From: Pseudomonadota bacterium
GTDB taxonomy: Bacteria; Desulfobacterota; SM23-61
Length of the DNA: 34,338 nt
Direction: 5' to 3'
Assembly (NCBI GenBank): GCA_018819135.1
Contig: JAHJQK010000166.1
Location: 1 to 34,338 of the forward strand
Part shown: one piece after another, positions 22,376 to 30,765 of the stretch
Numbering within the stretch: the first letter of the stretch is position 1
How the letters are laid out: each line of letters opens with the position of its first letter
The notes under the pieces: generated by a model
The model's database searches: none
Seen by the model: only the letters and a program-made list of their open reading frames with translations
What the model was told of the DNA's origin: nothing
Position numbers and translations under genes: made by a program

Positions 22376-24325
22376 ATGCGCCAGTTTCGGGGGACGATGG
22401 CCTTTGTCATCATGACGTTGGGCGTGATCTGGTCTCTATTCCAGCTTTGGACTGGCGGCATCGAAGTGATGGTAGCCATGCGGCAGCGGGCCATCCACCT
22501 GATGTTTACTGAAATCTTTATCTTTCTATTGTATCCCATGCGAAAGGAGTGGGTCAACAGCCGGCTGGCTTTTGTTTTCGATGTAATCCTGGCGGGGCTC
22601 AGCGCGGCCACAGGGATTTACATCTTTCATCAATATGAAGTGCTCACCATGCGCATTGGGCTCATCACGACTCCGGACCTGGTCTTGGGGACAATCGCAA
22701 CGGTTCTCTTGATCGAGTCAACGCGCCGAGTCATCGGGCCAGTCATGCCGGGAATCGCCATCGTTTTCCTCCTCTACGCCTATTTCGGGCGCTACGCCCC
22801 CGGAATTATCGACCACCGGGGGTATACCTTGAGCCGCATCGTCAGCCAGATGTACCTGACCACGGAAGGCATCTACGGACTGGTTCTCGGCGTATCCGCT
22901 ACCTTCATCTACCTTTTTGTGCTATTTGGGTCATTCCTGAAAGTCTCCGGTGGGGGGCAGATGTTTATCGATTTGGCCTATAGCCTGTTCGGAAAGGTCC
23001 GCGGGGGGCCGGCCAAAGTAGCAGTCGTCGCCAGCGGCCTTTTTGGTACGGTTTCAGGCAGTGCGGCTGCTAATGTGGTAGGAACGGGCACCTTCACCAT
23101 TCCCCTGATGAAAAGCATCGGCTACCGGCCCCATTTTGCCGGAGCCGTTGAAGCGGTCGCTTCTTCCGGCGGGCAACTGATGCCGCCCATCATGGGCGCT
23201 GCGGCTTTCATTATGTCCGAGATCCTCCAAATTCCCTACATCAAGATCTGTTTGCATGCCCTGCTGCCCGCGCTACTCTACTATTTTTGCGCTTTTATCA
23301 TGGTCGACCTGGAGGCTGCCAAGACCGGGCTCAAAGGGGTGCCGCCGGGAGAGCTGCCCAGGGCAAGGCAGATCTTGCGGGAACGAGGGTTATTGCTTTT
23401 ACCCATTCCAGTGCTCATCTACTTCCTGGCCGTCGAGCAGGTGACACCGATGAAGGCCGCCTTCTGGGCAATCATTACGACCTTCGGCCTGATTGCCGCT
23501 CACCACGTATTGAACCTGCGGCGGGAAATGCAAACTCAATCCATAAGCCCCCGGGGCTTCCTGCAAGCGGGTGTATCCCTCATCCGGGAAACAAGCGGGG
23601 CGATGGAAGATGCGGCCAAGGGCACCCTCATCGTGGCCACGGCCTGCGCCACAGCCGGCATCGTCATAGGCGTAACCAACCTCACCGGGTTGGGGTTGAA
23701 ACTTTCAGGTATCCTGGTCGATTTATCCCATGGTAACCTCCTGGCGCTGCTGGTGCTGACCATGATCGCTTCGATCATCCTGGGGATGGGCCTGCCGACG
23801 ACCGCCTGTTACATCCTGCTCGCCGTCCTGGCCGCTCCGGCTCTGATAAAAATAGGGATCATCCCCATCGCCGCTCACCTCTTCGTCTTTTACTTTGGGA
23901 TCATTTCGGCCATTACTCCGCCGGTTGCCGGTGCCGCCTATGCCGCCGCGCCCATCGCGGGCGTAGGACCCATGAAGATTGGTTTCACGGCCTGCCGCCT
24001 GGGGATTGCGGCATTTATTCTTCCCTATATGTGGGTGTATGGCTCTGCTCTGCTCCTGATTGGGGAGCCCCTGAAGGTGGCCTTGGGGGTAGTCACCAGC
24101 GTCATCGGCATCGCTGCCTGCGCGTGCGCTATACAGGGTTACTTGCTACGTCCCGTCAGCATGCTCGAAAGAATCCTTTTATTGATGGCGGCGCTATTCT
24201 TAATTAAGCCAGGCTGGATCACCGACGGGATCGGTTTGGCACTGCTCATTCCCGTGATCATTCATCAAGTGTTCTCTGCCGCCCGGGAGCGCAAGAAAGT
24301 TCTTTCCCCGGCGTCTGAAATATGA
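22376..24325 (+). CDS. TRAP transporter fused permease (4TM + 12TM), TAXI type, system 2
   Basis: This 649-residue permease has the same architecture as the one at 11474-13459: DctQ-like N-terminal helices, a DctM-like domain with GPAKVAVVASGLFGTVSGSA and FTIPLMKSIGYRPHF, a second-half signature SIILGMGLPTTACYILLAVL, and the C-terminal ERILLLMAALFLIKPGW segment. It should form a transporter with the binding protein encoded just upstream. AGGAGG precedes ATG 22376. It is the last gene of the plus-strand island and ends 9 bp before the stop of a gene on the other strand, so the two transcripts converge. Confidence 0.92.
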   Translation: MRQFRGTMAFVIMTLGVIWSLFQLWTGGIEVMVAMRQRAIHLMFTEIFIFLLYPMRKEWVNSRLAFVFDVILAGLSAATGIYIFHQYEVLTMRIGLITTPDLVLGTIATVLLIESTRRVIGPVMPGIAIVFLLYAYFGRYAPGIIDHRGYTLSRIVSQMYLTTEGIYGLVLGVSATFIYLFVLFGSFLKVSGGGQMFIDLAYSLFGKVRGGPAKVAVVASGLFGTVSGSAAANVVGTGTFTIPLMKSIGYRPHFAGAVEAVASSGGQLMPPIMGAAAFIMSEILQIPYIKICLHALLPALLYYFCAFIMVDLEAAKTGLKGVPPGELPRARQILRERGLLLLPIPVLIYFLAVEQVTPMKAAFWAIITTFGLIAAHHVLNLRREMQTQSISPRGFLQAGVSLIRETSGAMEDAAKGTLIVATACATAGIVIGVTNLTGLGLKLSGILVDLSHGNLLALLVLTMIASIILGMGLPTTACYILLAVLAAPALIKIGIIPIAAHLFVFYFGIISAITPPVAGAAYAAAPIAGVGPMKIGFTACRLGIAAFILPYMWVYGSALLLIGEPLKVALGVVTSVIGIAACACAIQGYLLRPVSMLERILLLMAALFLIKPGWITDGIGLALLIPVIIHQVFSAARERKKVLSPASEI

Positions 24326-24334
24326 ACAATCCCC

Positions 24335-25768
24335 TTACCCCTCCTTTTCCCCCCATAGCCCCTCTTTCGCTGCTTCCCGCCCGGCGATGCGGCCGAAGGC
24401 CAGACATTCTCCCAAATTTCCAGCACCCTGGTAGAGCAATCCGTAGAGAGAACCCAATTCCCCTGCGCTGTACAGCCGCGGAATGGGGCGCCCATCGGGG
24501 TAAAGGACCCGGGCCTTAGCATTGCGACGGGGTCCTCCCTGGGTGTTGATCAGGCAGGGCCATAACTTCACGGCGTAGTAAGGCCCCGGTCCCAAAGAGG
24601 CAAGTTTATCTTGCGGGCGATGGAATTCTGCATCCTCACCGCGCTGGCAGCTCTGCTTATACCGATCAACGGTCTTTTCCAGGAAGGTTCGGTCGAGGCC
24701 TGTTTTTTGGGCCAGGCCAGCAAGGGTATCATCAGCAAGGATCCAGCCCCGCCGTATTTCTTCTCCATTATCCTTGGACCAGGCATATCGCCCCCGATTG
24801 TATCCTATGGCCGTCACGCCTATCGGGCCCGTTTGGCGGGTGGCCTCATCGAAAATCAAAAAACAGGGGATACGGGGATAGCGTAAGCTGTGGGGGTCAA
24901 AAAAATCGACGAGAAAATTATAAGCATGAATGTCGGCGAATTCCGAGGCAAAGCGCTTCCCTTGCTGGTCCACAAAAATATAGCGGTAGGAGGGGGGGCG
25001 GATCATGAAAGCTGCTTCAAATTCCGGAGCCTTAAAGCCCAAAAGCGTGGAAACCCCGGACATATGCCAAAGGTCTGCACCCACCTGCTGGGCCATGCGT
25101 ATGCCATCCCCCGTGTTCCCCGGCGTCCCCAAAGAATAATAAGGGTACCCTTTGAGATAGTTCATCTTCATCCACTCATCAAATTCAAAACCCCCGCAGG
25201 TGAGGATTATGCCCCTCCTGGCCTGCACGGCCTTTTCTTTTCCTTCCTTTTGAATAACAGCACCAATCACGGCCCCTTGGGAATCGGTCAGGAGGGCCTT
25301 AGCCGGCGATCGGTACCATACCGTGATGTTCCGGCTCTCCACCCGGGAGCGGAGAAAATTCCAGAAGGCGTTTTCATCCTCCGAGTTGGGTCCGGTTATC
25401 ATTCGCTTTTCTACGGAATCCTCGCCGGACAGTTGCGGAAAGGAAGCCCCGCCATAGACATGAGTCCGGACACCCCGGCTTTCTAACCATTCCCGGTTTT
25501 TCAGGCATTCTTCGGCGTAGATCTGGATCATCTCCGGTTCCACGCCGCGGGAAACCCGGTAGCACAGGTTTTCCAGGTAACGGAATCCCCCGGCGAAGTC
25601 TTTCAAGCTCAGGAATCCGCCCTTAGAGATATTGGTGCTCCCCCCGCCTTTCTCCATTTTCTCCACTATTAAGACCTTGGCGCCTGAATCATGCGCCGTT
25701 ACCGCGGCAACGGCCCCTGCCCCGCCGAACCCGATAATCAAGACCTCGGTCTCCTCATCCCATTTCAT
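24335..25768 (-). CDS. FAD-dependent dehydrogenase/reductase (fumarate reductase flavoprotein / 3-ketosteroid dehydrogenase superfamily)
   Basis: The 477-residue protein opens with a dinucleotide-binding motif, VLIIGFGGAGAVAAV (9-23, GxGxxG), followed by VLIVEKMEKGGGSTNISKGG; Glu37 would bind the ribose of FAD. A central segment RYIFVDQQGKRFASE is the usual linker of the fumarate reductase/ketosteroid dehydrogenase group, and the C terminus has RLYSAGELGSLYGLLYQGAG and GRIAGREAA, the second FAD-contact region. Reactions in this group are reduction of a conjugated acid or introduction of a ring double bond. The start is ATG 25768 with AAGGGGAG upstream; longer frames back to 25987 overlap the neighbouring gene. 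It lies opposite the transport island and may act on its substrate (inference). Confidence 0.82.
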   Translation of the reverse strand: MKWDEETEVLIIGFGGAGAVAAVTAHDSGAKVLIVEKMEKGGGSTNISKGGFLSLKDFAGGFRYLENLCYRVSRGVEPEMIQIYAEECLKNREWLESRGVRTHVYGGASFPQLSGEDSVEKRMITGPNSEDENAFWNFLRSRVESRNITVWYRSPAKALLTDSQGAVIGAVIQKEGKEKAVQARRGIILTCGGFEFDEWMKMNYLKGYPYYSLGTPGNTGDGIRMAQQVGADLWHMSGVSTLLGFKAPEFEAAFMIRPPSYRYIFVDQQGKRFASEFADIHAYNFLVDFFDPHSLRYPRIPCFLIFDEATRQTGPIGVTAIGYNRGRYAWSKDNGEEIRRGWILADDTLAGLAQKTGLDRTFLEKTVDRYKQSCQRGEDAEFHRPQDKLASLGPGPYYAVKLWPCLINTQGGPRRNAKARVLYPDGRPIPRLYSAGELGSLYGLLYQGAGNLGECLAFGRIAGREAAKEGLWGEKEG

Positions 25769-25901
25769 GATTTTATCTCCCCTTGAAAATAGGTTTATGA
25801 CCTTCGAAGAAGGCTGCTTGCGCCCCAGCATCCTCCTGCCTGGAAAATGAATGTGGAGTTTCAGCGGGCATTGAATTTGACTGAGGGGCGTGGCCGGATT
25901 T

Positions 25902-28900
25902 TTAAGCCGAATGTGGTGGTTGGGATTTATATTGCTGCCGCAACTTCTGTGCTTGCGCCCAATCAAACCTTGCTCCGAGTTCTTCAAAGATAGATTCGGC
26001 CGTTTCCAAATGGCCGAAATTCTTTAAAAACTTGCCCATTTCCAGATAAGTTAATCCCAGTTCGTACCGTGCTTCCAGAGCATTTGCTGCTCCTAAACTC
26101 CGTTGCCACCAGCGCTGGGCGCGTCCCGGCTTGCCCTTGAGCCACTCTTGCGTTCCTTGCATGCGATAAGCGGCTATCTGCGCCGCTCGATCGAATTTGG
26201 CCTGTTTTAAGGCTATCGTACAGGCCTGTTGCGCCTTTTTCATTGTCGCGCCCCTTGCGGATTCCCCCACCTGCTCTGCGCCAATCAGATAAGCCTGGGC
26301 CAAGTGAAGGCGTACCGGAACGCAGGAAAAACCCCGCAAGCGATGTTCCCTGACCAGTTGACAACCTTCCTCCAATACGGATAGACCCTGTTGGATATTT
26401 CCCTGCCGAAGGTAGCACCGTCCCAGGATTCCGCTGGCATATACGACAACTTGGTAGTCCGGGACGCTTTTGAGCAGGTCAAGAGCCTGCCGCATCTTCG
26501 CTACAGCCTCATCCAACGCTCCCGCTTGATCCAAGGCGGCAGCCAGCATAAATAACCCCCAGCCCATCGCCTGGTGATCAGCCGCATCCTGGCTGACTCG
26601 AATAACTTCCTGGCAAACGTTGAGGCGGTCGTTTATGTCCGCCGGAATCCAAAGCAGGCTTTCAGCCATTTTAACGCTGGCCCAGCAACGTAGATGTCCT
26701 GCTTCCCAGTATCCTCTGGCCGAGCGGCGATAATGTTCAAGGGCCCTTTCTCCATCCCCCAGGGCATGGTGCTCATGTAAGGCCAGGCCGAAATAGGCCT
26801 GCCCGATGGCTATGGGTTGCTGAATCTGCTCGGCCAGAGCAACGGCCCGGGCATGATAATAGTGAGCCAGCCTGGATGCCGGAACTGTGTTAAAAGCCAG
26901 ACCGACCCCCATGGAGGCCAAGACCACTTCAACAGAAAAATCACACCGCTCGGCAAGATTCAATATCAATAGGGAATCGAGAACCAAACAGGGGGGAGCC
27001 ATGAAATAATCCATCCAGGCCATAACCGAATAAATCTGGCACATTTCCTGTGAGATACTTTCTTTTTCACCAAGCTTGTTCTTCCAAAAAAATCTGGGGA
27101 AGAGACGATGGCCCATCTGGCGGATCAGTTGTTTAAATATGGCCAGTTGGACACCCCGCTGGGTATGAGGGTAAGGGTTTCCCAGGGAGATCAAGGTCTG
27201 GAGCAGGTATTCGCGGCCCGACTGGTTCTGCCCGCGGCGGAACAAGGCCTCTCCCATCTTGCGCTCCAATTTGGCCCGTTGTAAGGGATCCCAGCGGTCA
27301 CCGAAGGCACGGGTGTAAGCTGCCAGTGCCTGACGGTAATGCTCCAGGGCTTCAGCATCTGCCGCTATTTTCCCTGCTTGGTCGCCAGCTTTGAACAGAT
27401 AATCCTGGGCCTTCTCCCACTCTTCGGCCTGGGTATAATGGTAGGCCAGCAAACCGTAAAATTCGTCGAGACGGTCCGCAAAGAGTGCTTCCACGCATTC
27501 TCCTACGTGTCGGTGCAGTTCCTTTCGTCGCTGTCGCAGAATGCTCTCATAGGCGGCTTCCTGTACGAGGGCGTGTTTAAAAATGTATTCCATCTCTGGA
27601 ATCCGGCTCTTTTCGCGGACGAGTTCAAGGTTCTGCAACTCCGCCAGGTGGCGATCCAATTCCCGGTCTGCCTCCATAATTCCCCGCAGCACGCGATAGA
27701 AAAAGATACGCCCGATGACCGAGGCCAGTTTGAGGACTTGTTTTACCTCATCATCCAACCGGTCAATCCGGGCCATGACCACTCCTTGCAGGGTATCAGG
27801 GATGGTGATCTGATCGACCCGGGCCGTAGCCTGCCAACGCCCCGTATTCCGATCACGAACAAGGGCGCCAAGGTCGATCAGCACCCGGATCATTTCTTCG
27901 AGAAAAAAAGGATTCCCCTCGGCTTTATGGAGTAGCCCCTCCCCCAGGCGGGGCATAAAGGTGTCGATGGGCAGCAGGTTGCGAACCAGTTGGGCACTCT
28001 CCTTCGGAGAAAGAGGTGTAAGGGCAATTTCCTGGTAGCAGTCGGCATAGTCCTTGGCAGCAATCTCTTGCAGGCGTGTTGACGGGGTTTCTGAGTCTGG
28101 CCGGCCCACGCCACATATGAGCAGAGGCACTTCGCGAACGAGCGGCAGAAGATGTTCCAGCAATAAAGCAGAGGAGTGGTCAAGCCAGTGTAAATCTTCA
28201 AAAATAAGGACTAACGGCCGCTCTTGCGCTAATTGGGCGAAAAATCTTCGGGTACTGCGGAAAACCTGGCGCCCCATTGTCTCACCGTCTAAATATTTAA
28301 CCCGTTCCGCTAAGTTTTTAGGAACGTTCAAAGACAGTAAAGTAGCCAGGTACGGAAGAATTTCAGCTGGCTCTTCGGGAAACAAAGAACAAATGCGGCG
28401 CTCGAGTTTCGCCCAACGCTGTTCTTCGTGATCCTCAGCAGTAATGCCTGCGTCGGCCTGGATGATCTCCAGAAAGGGCCAATAGCTGATGGTCTGGCTG
28501 AAGGAGAGGGTGCGGCCTTCAAGCCATAAAAGGGGCTGGGGAGTCATCTGGCGTCTGACTTCGGCCACCAGCCGGGATTTTCCCAGCCCGGCCTCTCCGC
28601 TAATGGATACCAGGCTGCCCTGCCCGTCCAGCAAGCGATCCAGGCAGTGAAGGAAGGCAGCAACTTCTTCATCCCGCCCCACGAGGGGAGAATTGATTCC
28701 CCGCCCTTCCAGCCCGCGCCAGGAACCCGGTTGGGTCCGCAGACCCATGAGTTTATAAACGGGAACGGGGTCGGCCTTCCCTTTCACCCGGAGAGGGCCG
28801 AGATCTTTAAAGGAAAAGAGGTGATGGGTCCGCCGATAGGTGTCCGCTCCGACCAGAATCTCGCCTCGCTGGGATAGGTGCCCTAAGTGGGCGGCCAGGT

Positions 28901-29327
28901 TCACCGCATCACCCATGACGGAATAATCCTGCTGGCTGCGGGGTCCAATGCCCCCGGCGATGACCAAACCGGTGTTAATGCCAAAGTGGGCTTCCAGATG
29001 AAGGCCATGGACCGCATTAAACGCCGTGATCGCCTCCTGCATGCATAACGCAGCCCGGAGAGCGCGTTCGGGGTCGTTTTCGTGGGCGACGGGCGCGCCA
29101 AAGAGCGCCATAATTTCGTCGCCGATGAATTTATCCACTGTGCCCCCGTATTGGGTCACAGCCGGCACCAGTTGTTCGAAGCAGACGTTCATCAAGTCGC
29201 GAACTTGTTCTGGGTCCATTGTTTCGGCCAGGCCGGTGAACCCGGCAATGTCGGCGAACATCACAGTGATGAGCTTCCGTTCAGCAGGCAGGTCTAATCT
29301 GCCCCTTCTTTTCTTGTTCTCTTCCAC
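25902..29327 (-). CDS. Class III nucleotide cyclase-like, AAA/NACHT-type ATPase and TPR-repeat signalling protein
   Basis: This protein of about 1141 residues has three parts. Residues 15-200 are a class III cyclase domain: metal Asp26 (FADIAGF) and Asp70 (KFIGDEIMALFG), adenine-selecting Lys66 and Asp134 (QQDYSVMGD), and Asn143. The position of the transition-state Arg (NxxxR) is His147 in VNLAAHLG, so activity may be reduced or lost. Residues 215-600 are an ATPase with Walker A GEAGLGKS (244-251) and Walker B LVLIFEDLHW (372-381). The remaining 500 residues are helical TPR-like repeats. Proteins of this plan act as signal-responsive regulators. The start is uncertain: GTG 29327, with GGAG just upstream, is preferred over a TTG at 29429. 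The next gene downstream is the FAD enzyme, 133 bp away. Confidence 0.85.
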   Translation of the reverse strand: MEENKKRRGRLDLPAERKLITVMFADIAGFTGLAETMDPEQVRDLMNVCFEQLVPAVTQYGGTVDKFIGDEIMALFGAPVAHENDPERALRAALCMQEAITAFNAVHGLHLEAHFGINTGLVIAGGIGPRSQQDYSVMGDAVNLAAHLGHLSQRGEILVGADTYRRTHHLFSFKDLGPLRVKGKADPVPVYKLMGLRTQPGSWRGLEGRGINSPLVGRDEEVAAFLHCLDRLLDGQGSLVSISGEAGLGKSRLVAEVRRQMTPQPLLWLEGRTLSFSQTISYWPFLEIIQADAGITAEDHEEQRWAKLERRICSLFPEEPAEILPYLATLLSLNVPKNLAERVKYLDGETMGRQVFRSTRRFFAQLAQERPLVLIFEDLHWLDHSSALLLEHLLPLVREVPLLICGVGRPDSETPSTRLQEIAAKDYADCYQEIALTPLSPKESAQLVRNLLPIDTFMPRLGEGLLHKAEGNPFFLEEMIRVLIDLGALVRDRNTGRWQATARVDQITIPDTLQGVVMARIDRLDDEVKQVLKLASVIGRIFFYRVLRGIMEADRELDRHLAELQNLELVREKSRIPEMEYIFKHALVQEAAYESILRQRRKELHRHVGECVEALFADRLDEFYGLLAYHYTQAEEWEKAQDYLFKAGDQAGKIAADAEALEHYRQALAAYTRAFGDRWDPLQRAKLERKMGEALFRRGQNQSGREYLLQTLISLGNPYPHTQRGVQLAIFKQLIRQMGHRLFPRFFWKNKLGEKESISQEMCQIYSVMAWMDYFMAPPCLVLDSLLILNLAERCDFSVEVVLASMGVGLAFNTVPASRLAHYYHARAVALAEQIQQPIAIGQAYFGLALHEHHALGDGERALEHYRRSARGYWEAGHLRCWASVKMAESLLWIPADINDRLNVCQEVIRVSQDAADHQAMGWGLFMLAAALDQAGALDEAVAKMRQALDLLKSVPDYQVVVYASGILGRCYLRQGNIQQGLSVLEEGCQLVREHRLRGFSCVPVRLHLAQAYLIGAEQVGESARGATMKKAQQACTIALKQAKFDRAAQIAAYRMQGTQEWLKGKPGRAQRWWQRSLGAANALEARYELGLTYLEMGKFLKNFGHLETAESIFEELGARFDWAQAQKLRQQYKSQPPHSA

Positions 29328-29427
29328 CAAGAAACTCCGGAAGTTAAAGAAGGTCGGGTTGAGAATTATGAGATTGTGACGGTCTTTCCACTTTGCCAGG
29401 GTAAACCAAGGTGGAGCTACAGCGTGC

Positions 29428-29456
29428 AACTTACCCCATCACTTTTCACCTGTCAA
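29428..29456 (-). promoter_or_regulatory. Weak promoter candidate upstream of the cyclase-ATPase gene
   Basis: On the minus strand a perfect TTGACA (29451-29456) is followed after 17 bp by TAAGTT (29428-29433), which matches the -10 consensus at only 3 of 6 positions. If used, transcription would begin near 29421, which favours the GTG start at 29327 over the TTG at 29429. Confidence 0.3.
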
Positions 29457-29512
29457 GATATTTCGGATATTTCGGATAAGGCAGCATTCCTCCCAGGTTT
29501 TAAAAAAGGAAA

Positions 29513-29671
29513 TTTGATGGCTTCGTAAAAAGTCCATCTGCGGCGTTGCGCTTCACCTTCGTCGTTGCGGCGTACATTGTAAGTACACCTCACTCCTCAG
29601 GTTTTGCGCGCCTTGCATATGGAGCTTTTTACTTTGCCATCCCAATTTTGACTTTTTACGAAATCATCAAA
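29513..29671. mobile_element. Short non-coding element with terminal inverted repeats (MITE-like)
   Basis: This 159-bp element has 22-bp ends: the left end (29513-29534, beginning TTTGATGGCTTCG) and the right end (29650-29671, beginning GACTTTTTACGAA) are inverse copies with two differences. The interior is GC-rich with no ORF of note, and the only short ORFs are incidental. Matches to the right end appear at 3802-3823 and 18511-18532, so the family is dispersed in this genome. No transposase is present, so it would move in trans. Target-site duplication could not be confirmed. Confidence 0.6.
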
Positions 29672-29732
29672 TTTGACTTTCTCCAGAATCTTTAATAAGA
29701 TGGAAAATTACTTTTTATGGAGCCGCAAGAAG

Positions 29733-30284
29733 ATGAGAAACAAAATTCGAGACATCGTCATGATTTCACTTTTTACCGCCCTCACAGCCGTCGGGGCTTT
29801 CATCAAGATTCCCATCCCGCACGTTCCCCTCACCCTGCAAACCCTCATGGTTATGTTTGCCGGTTTAATCCTTGGAAGCCGCCTTGGAGCTTTAAGTCAA
29901 CTCTTATACCTGACCATCGGCCTCCTTGGGCTTCCGATCTTCGCTCTGGGAGGTGGGCCAGGATACGTTTTACAACCTTCTTTCGGCTTCCTGGTTGGCT
30001 TCATCGCCGGAGCTTTCGTCATCGGCAAAATAATAGAAAAAGATGAAAGTTTAAGTTTCTCCCGCACGTTGGCCGCCCTGCTCATGGGGCAGGCGGCTAT
30101 TTATTTATTGGGCCTCTCTTACCTCTATTTCAACCTTAACTTTATCGTCCATAAACCCGTCTCTTTATCCACAACATTAAAAATAGGCTTTCTCGTGTTT
30201 ATTCCCGGCGATATTTTGAAAACCGTTGTTGCCGCGGCGGTCATGGCCCCCATCCGTAAACGACTTATCCTTATTCGCCAATAA
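29733..30284 (+). CDS. bioY: BioY-family biotin transporter (substrate-binding S component)
   Basis: The 183-residue membrane protein resembles BioY, the biotin-specific component of ECF or solo biotin uptake systems. It has about six hydrophobic helices and the family segments ALTAVGAFIKIPIPHVPLTLQT (here by ALTAVGAFIKIPIP), FALGGGPGYVLQPSFGFLVG (by GGGPGYVLQPSFG) and FIPGDILKTVVAA. MRNKIRD at 29733 gives the usual family N terminus; ATG 29700 and TTG 29673 are in frame but have no better ribosome site. No ECF A/T genes are adjacent, so it may work alone or with shared modules. It could feed the biotin-dependent carboxyltransferase at 9715-11268 (inference). Confidence 0.88.
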   Translation: MRNKIRDIVMISLFTALTAVGAFIKIPIPHVPLTLQTLMVMFAGLILGSRLGALSQLLYLTIGLLGLPIFALGGGPGYVLQPSFGFLVGFIAGAFVIGKIIEKDESLSFSRTLAALLMGQAAIYLLGLSYLYFNLNFIVHKPVSLSTTLKIGFLVFIPGDILKTVVAAAVMAPIRKRLILIRQ

Positions 30285-30600
30285 CTTAATTGTATAGGAA
30301 ATTCCTTTTGGGACACGGATTCACCCTGTTAGATGTTTACTATCTAACAGGGTAAACACAGATTATCAGGATAAACTAAAAAAAATAATTATCCGCAGTT
30401 ATCTGCGTAAATCTGCGTCCTATTAAATTGTATAGGAATTTGCTTTTTTCAACTTTAATCCCGCCTGCGGCGGGATCACTTTAGACACTTGACACGTATA
30501 CTTTATTTTTTCTTAATCATGGTTTTAAGACTCTGTGATCCCTGTGTCCTTTGTAGCTAAATTGTTGATATTATTAGATTTATATTTTTTATTTTTCCCC
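30285..30600. repeat. Intergenic repeat region with hairpin and direct repeats
   Basis: No gene was seen in this AT-rich stretch. A perfect 12-bp hairpin (30323-30334/30342-30353, 7-base loop) stands 38 bases after bioY; it lacks a U-tract but could mark the transcript end. AATTGTATAGGAA occurs as a direct repeat at 30288-30300 and 30426-30438 and brackets the hairpin plus a CTGCGTAAATCTGCGTCC-type repeat (about 30403-30420), which looks like an inserted element. A second palindrome, ATCCCGC-CTGC-GGCGGGAT, lies near 30460-30477. Confidence 0.5.
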
Positions 30601-30629
30601 TTGACAGAGTGAGTTTTATTCCCTATTTT
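30601..30629 (+). promoter_or_regulatory. Promoter upstream of the metallopeptidase gene
   Basis: A perfect TTGACA (30601-30606), a 17-bp spacer and TATTTT (30624-30629) form a good sigma-70-type promoter. Transcription would start near 30636 and leave a leader of about 130 bases. The leader carries two similar 20-base blocks, each beginning AACCCTCATA (30663-30682 and 30705-30724, 42 bp apart, 16 of 20 identical), which could be a tandem regulator site. Confidence 0.55.
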
Positions 30630-30765
30630 TAAATAGGTTAAATAGGCTCGAAATAAGAAAAGAACCCTCATAGGTTTATTCGCTTTCCCCAGCCTTCTTT
30701 TTTAAACCCTCATAAACTTATGCGTATCACTTAGGCGTTTCGTTATTAAAAGGGAATTTAAATTA

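Noticed and set aside
24335..25987. Longer N terminus for the FAD enzyme starting at 25987
   Set aside because: The first 73 residues overlap the neighbouring gene's end, show no motif, and the GxGxxG motif normally begins within about 10 residues of the start.
29082..29297. Plus-strand frames inside the cyclase-ATPase gene
   Set aside because: They are opposite-strand shadows of a long conserved protein.
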